Shown here in pieces: positions 50,163 through 50,235 of a stretch of 50,235 nt of DNA (its first letter is position 1; each line of letters starts with the position of its first letter). The stretch is from positions 1-50,235 of the forward strand of contig JAGWGN010000006.1 in the NCBI GenBank assembly GCA_028867335.1, in the 5' to 3' direction. Position numbers and translations under genes: made by a program. The notes beneath the pieces were generated by a model that was given only the letters and a program-made list of their open reading frames with translations, did not search any database and was not told the DNA's origin. The DNA is from Microcaldota archaeon (GTDB taxonomy: Archaea > Micrarchaeota > Micrarchaeia > Micrarchaeales > CABMGC01).

Positions 50163-50235
50163 TGGGGTTGCCGAGATTTGAACTCGGACTTGCTGGTGGC
50201 ACCTATTCACATATCATAGTTCCAAATTCAGGTCA
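50163..50235 (-). tRNA. 3' part of a tRNA gene running off the window
   Basis: On the - strand, CCGAG-TTCAAAT-CTCGG forms a perfect T-arm, followed by CAACCCC (3' strand of the acceptor stem) and discriminator A at 50163. CCA is not encoded. The matching 5' strand (GGGGTTG) is not reached within 73 bases, so the gene is longer than a plain tRNA: a long variable arm (Leu/Ser type) or an intron. The anticodon cannot be assigned. Confidence 0.8.

Noticed and set aside
1-50235. CRISPR arrays, insertion sequences and replication origin
   Set aside because: No regularly spaced repeats, transposase motifs or origin-binding clusters were seen by eye. Short or diverged examples could be missed without computation.

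Overview
The window reads as part of an archaeal chromosome. The informational genes are archaeal: aIF5B C-terminus, both GatD and GatE of the archaeal Glu-tRNA(Gln) amidotransferase, replication factor C small subunit, membrane LonB, topoisomerase VI subunit A, a TOPRIM type IA topoisomerase and archaeal-type TyrRS. The lipid genes are also archaeal: two isopentenyl phosphate kinase homologues and a type 2 IPP isomerase. Promoters look like archaeal TATA boxes. Several sit about 25 nt before an ATG (leaderless), and others are followed by a GGTGATC-type Shine-Dalgarno site. Compact genes, many small unknown proteins and secreted proteins with Thr-rich linkers fit a DPANN-like lineage such as Micrarchaeota, but that placement is an inference.

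Layout. 1-8.5 kb: aIF5B end, DUF45 metallopeptidase, AIM24-like protein, GatE, a MOFRL-only protein beside a complete glycerate 2-kinase, RdgB, a Nudix hydrolase and a ZIP transporter. 8.5-16.5 kb: envelope and redox genes (CAP-domain protein, TlpA-like thioredoxin, a CcdA whose helices are in circularly permuted order, and a Thr-rich secreted protein), with a LOG protein, an M20 peptidase, a RelBE-type toxin-antitoxin pair and GatD between them. 16.5-29.8 kb: small membrane and zinc proteins, IleRS, a CDP-alcohol phosphotransferase with a PMM-like HAD protein, RFC small subunit, methyltransferases, topoisomerase I with TrmI, and a pair of four-helix DMT half-transporters.

30.0-36.95 kb is an AT-rich island whose composition differs sharply from both sides. 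It holds a divergent SAM hydrolase/halogenase-fold protein, a TyrRS-like paralogue coupled to an aldehyde-dehydrogenase-family enzyme, a nucleotidyltransferase coupled to a RibD-C reductase that seems to start at ATA, a canonical TyrRS, and a glutamate-1-semialdehyde-aminomutase-like enzyme. Related sequences of about 60 bp lie near its two ends. The content suggests a small-molecule pathway in which an amino acid is activated by a synthetase-like enzyme, reduced and then transaminated. This is a hypothesis.

37-50 kb returns to core genes: LonB-Top6A, a TadA/VirB11-type secretion ATPase, and an isoprenoid neighbourhood (IPK 1; IPP isomerase, methyltransferase and IPK 2 in one overlapping operon; a CobD/HisC-like aminotransferase). 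Small unknown and membrane proteins follow, and the 3' part of a tRNA gene runs off the right edge.

The items most worth following are the permuted CcdA, the AT-rich biosynthetic island, the ATA-start reductase, the duplicated IPK operon and the composition break inside ileS. All family calls are from reading motifs; no database search was run.
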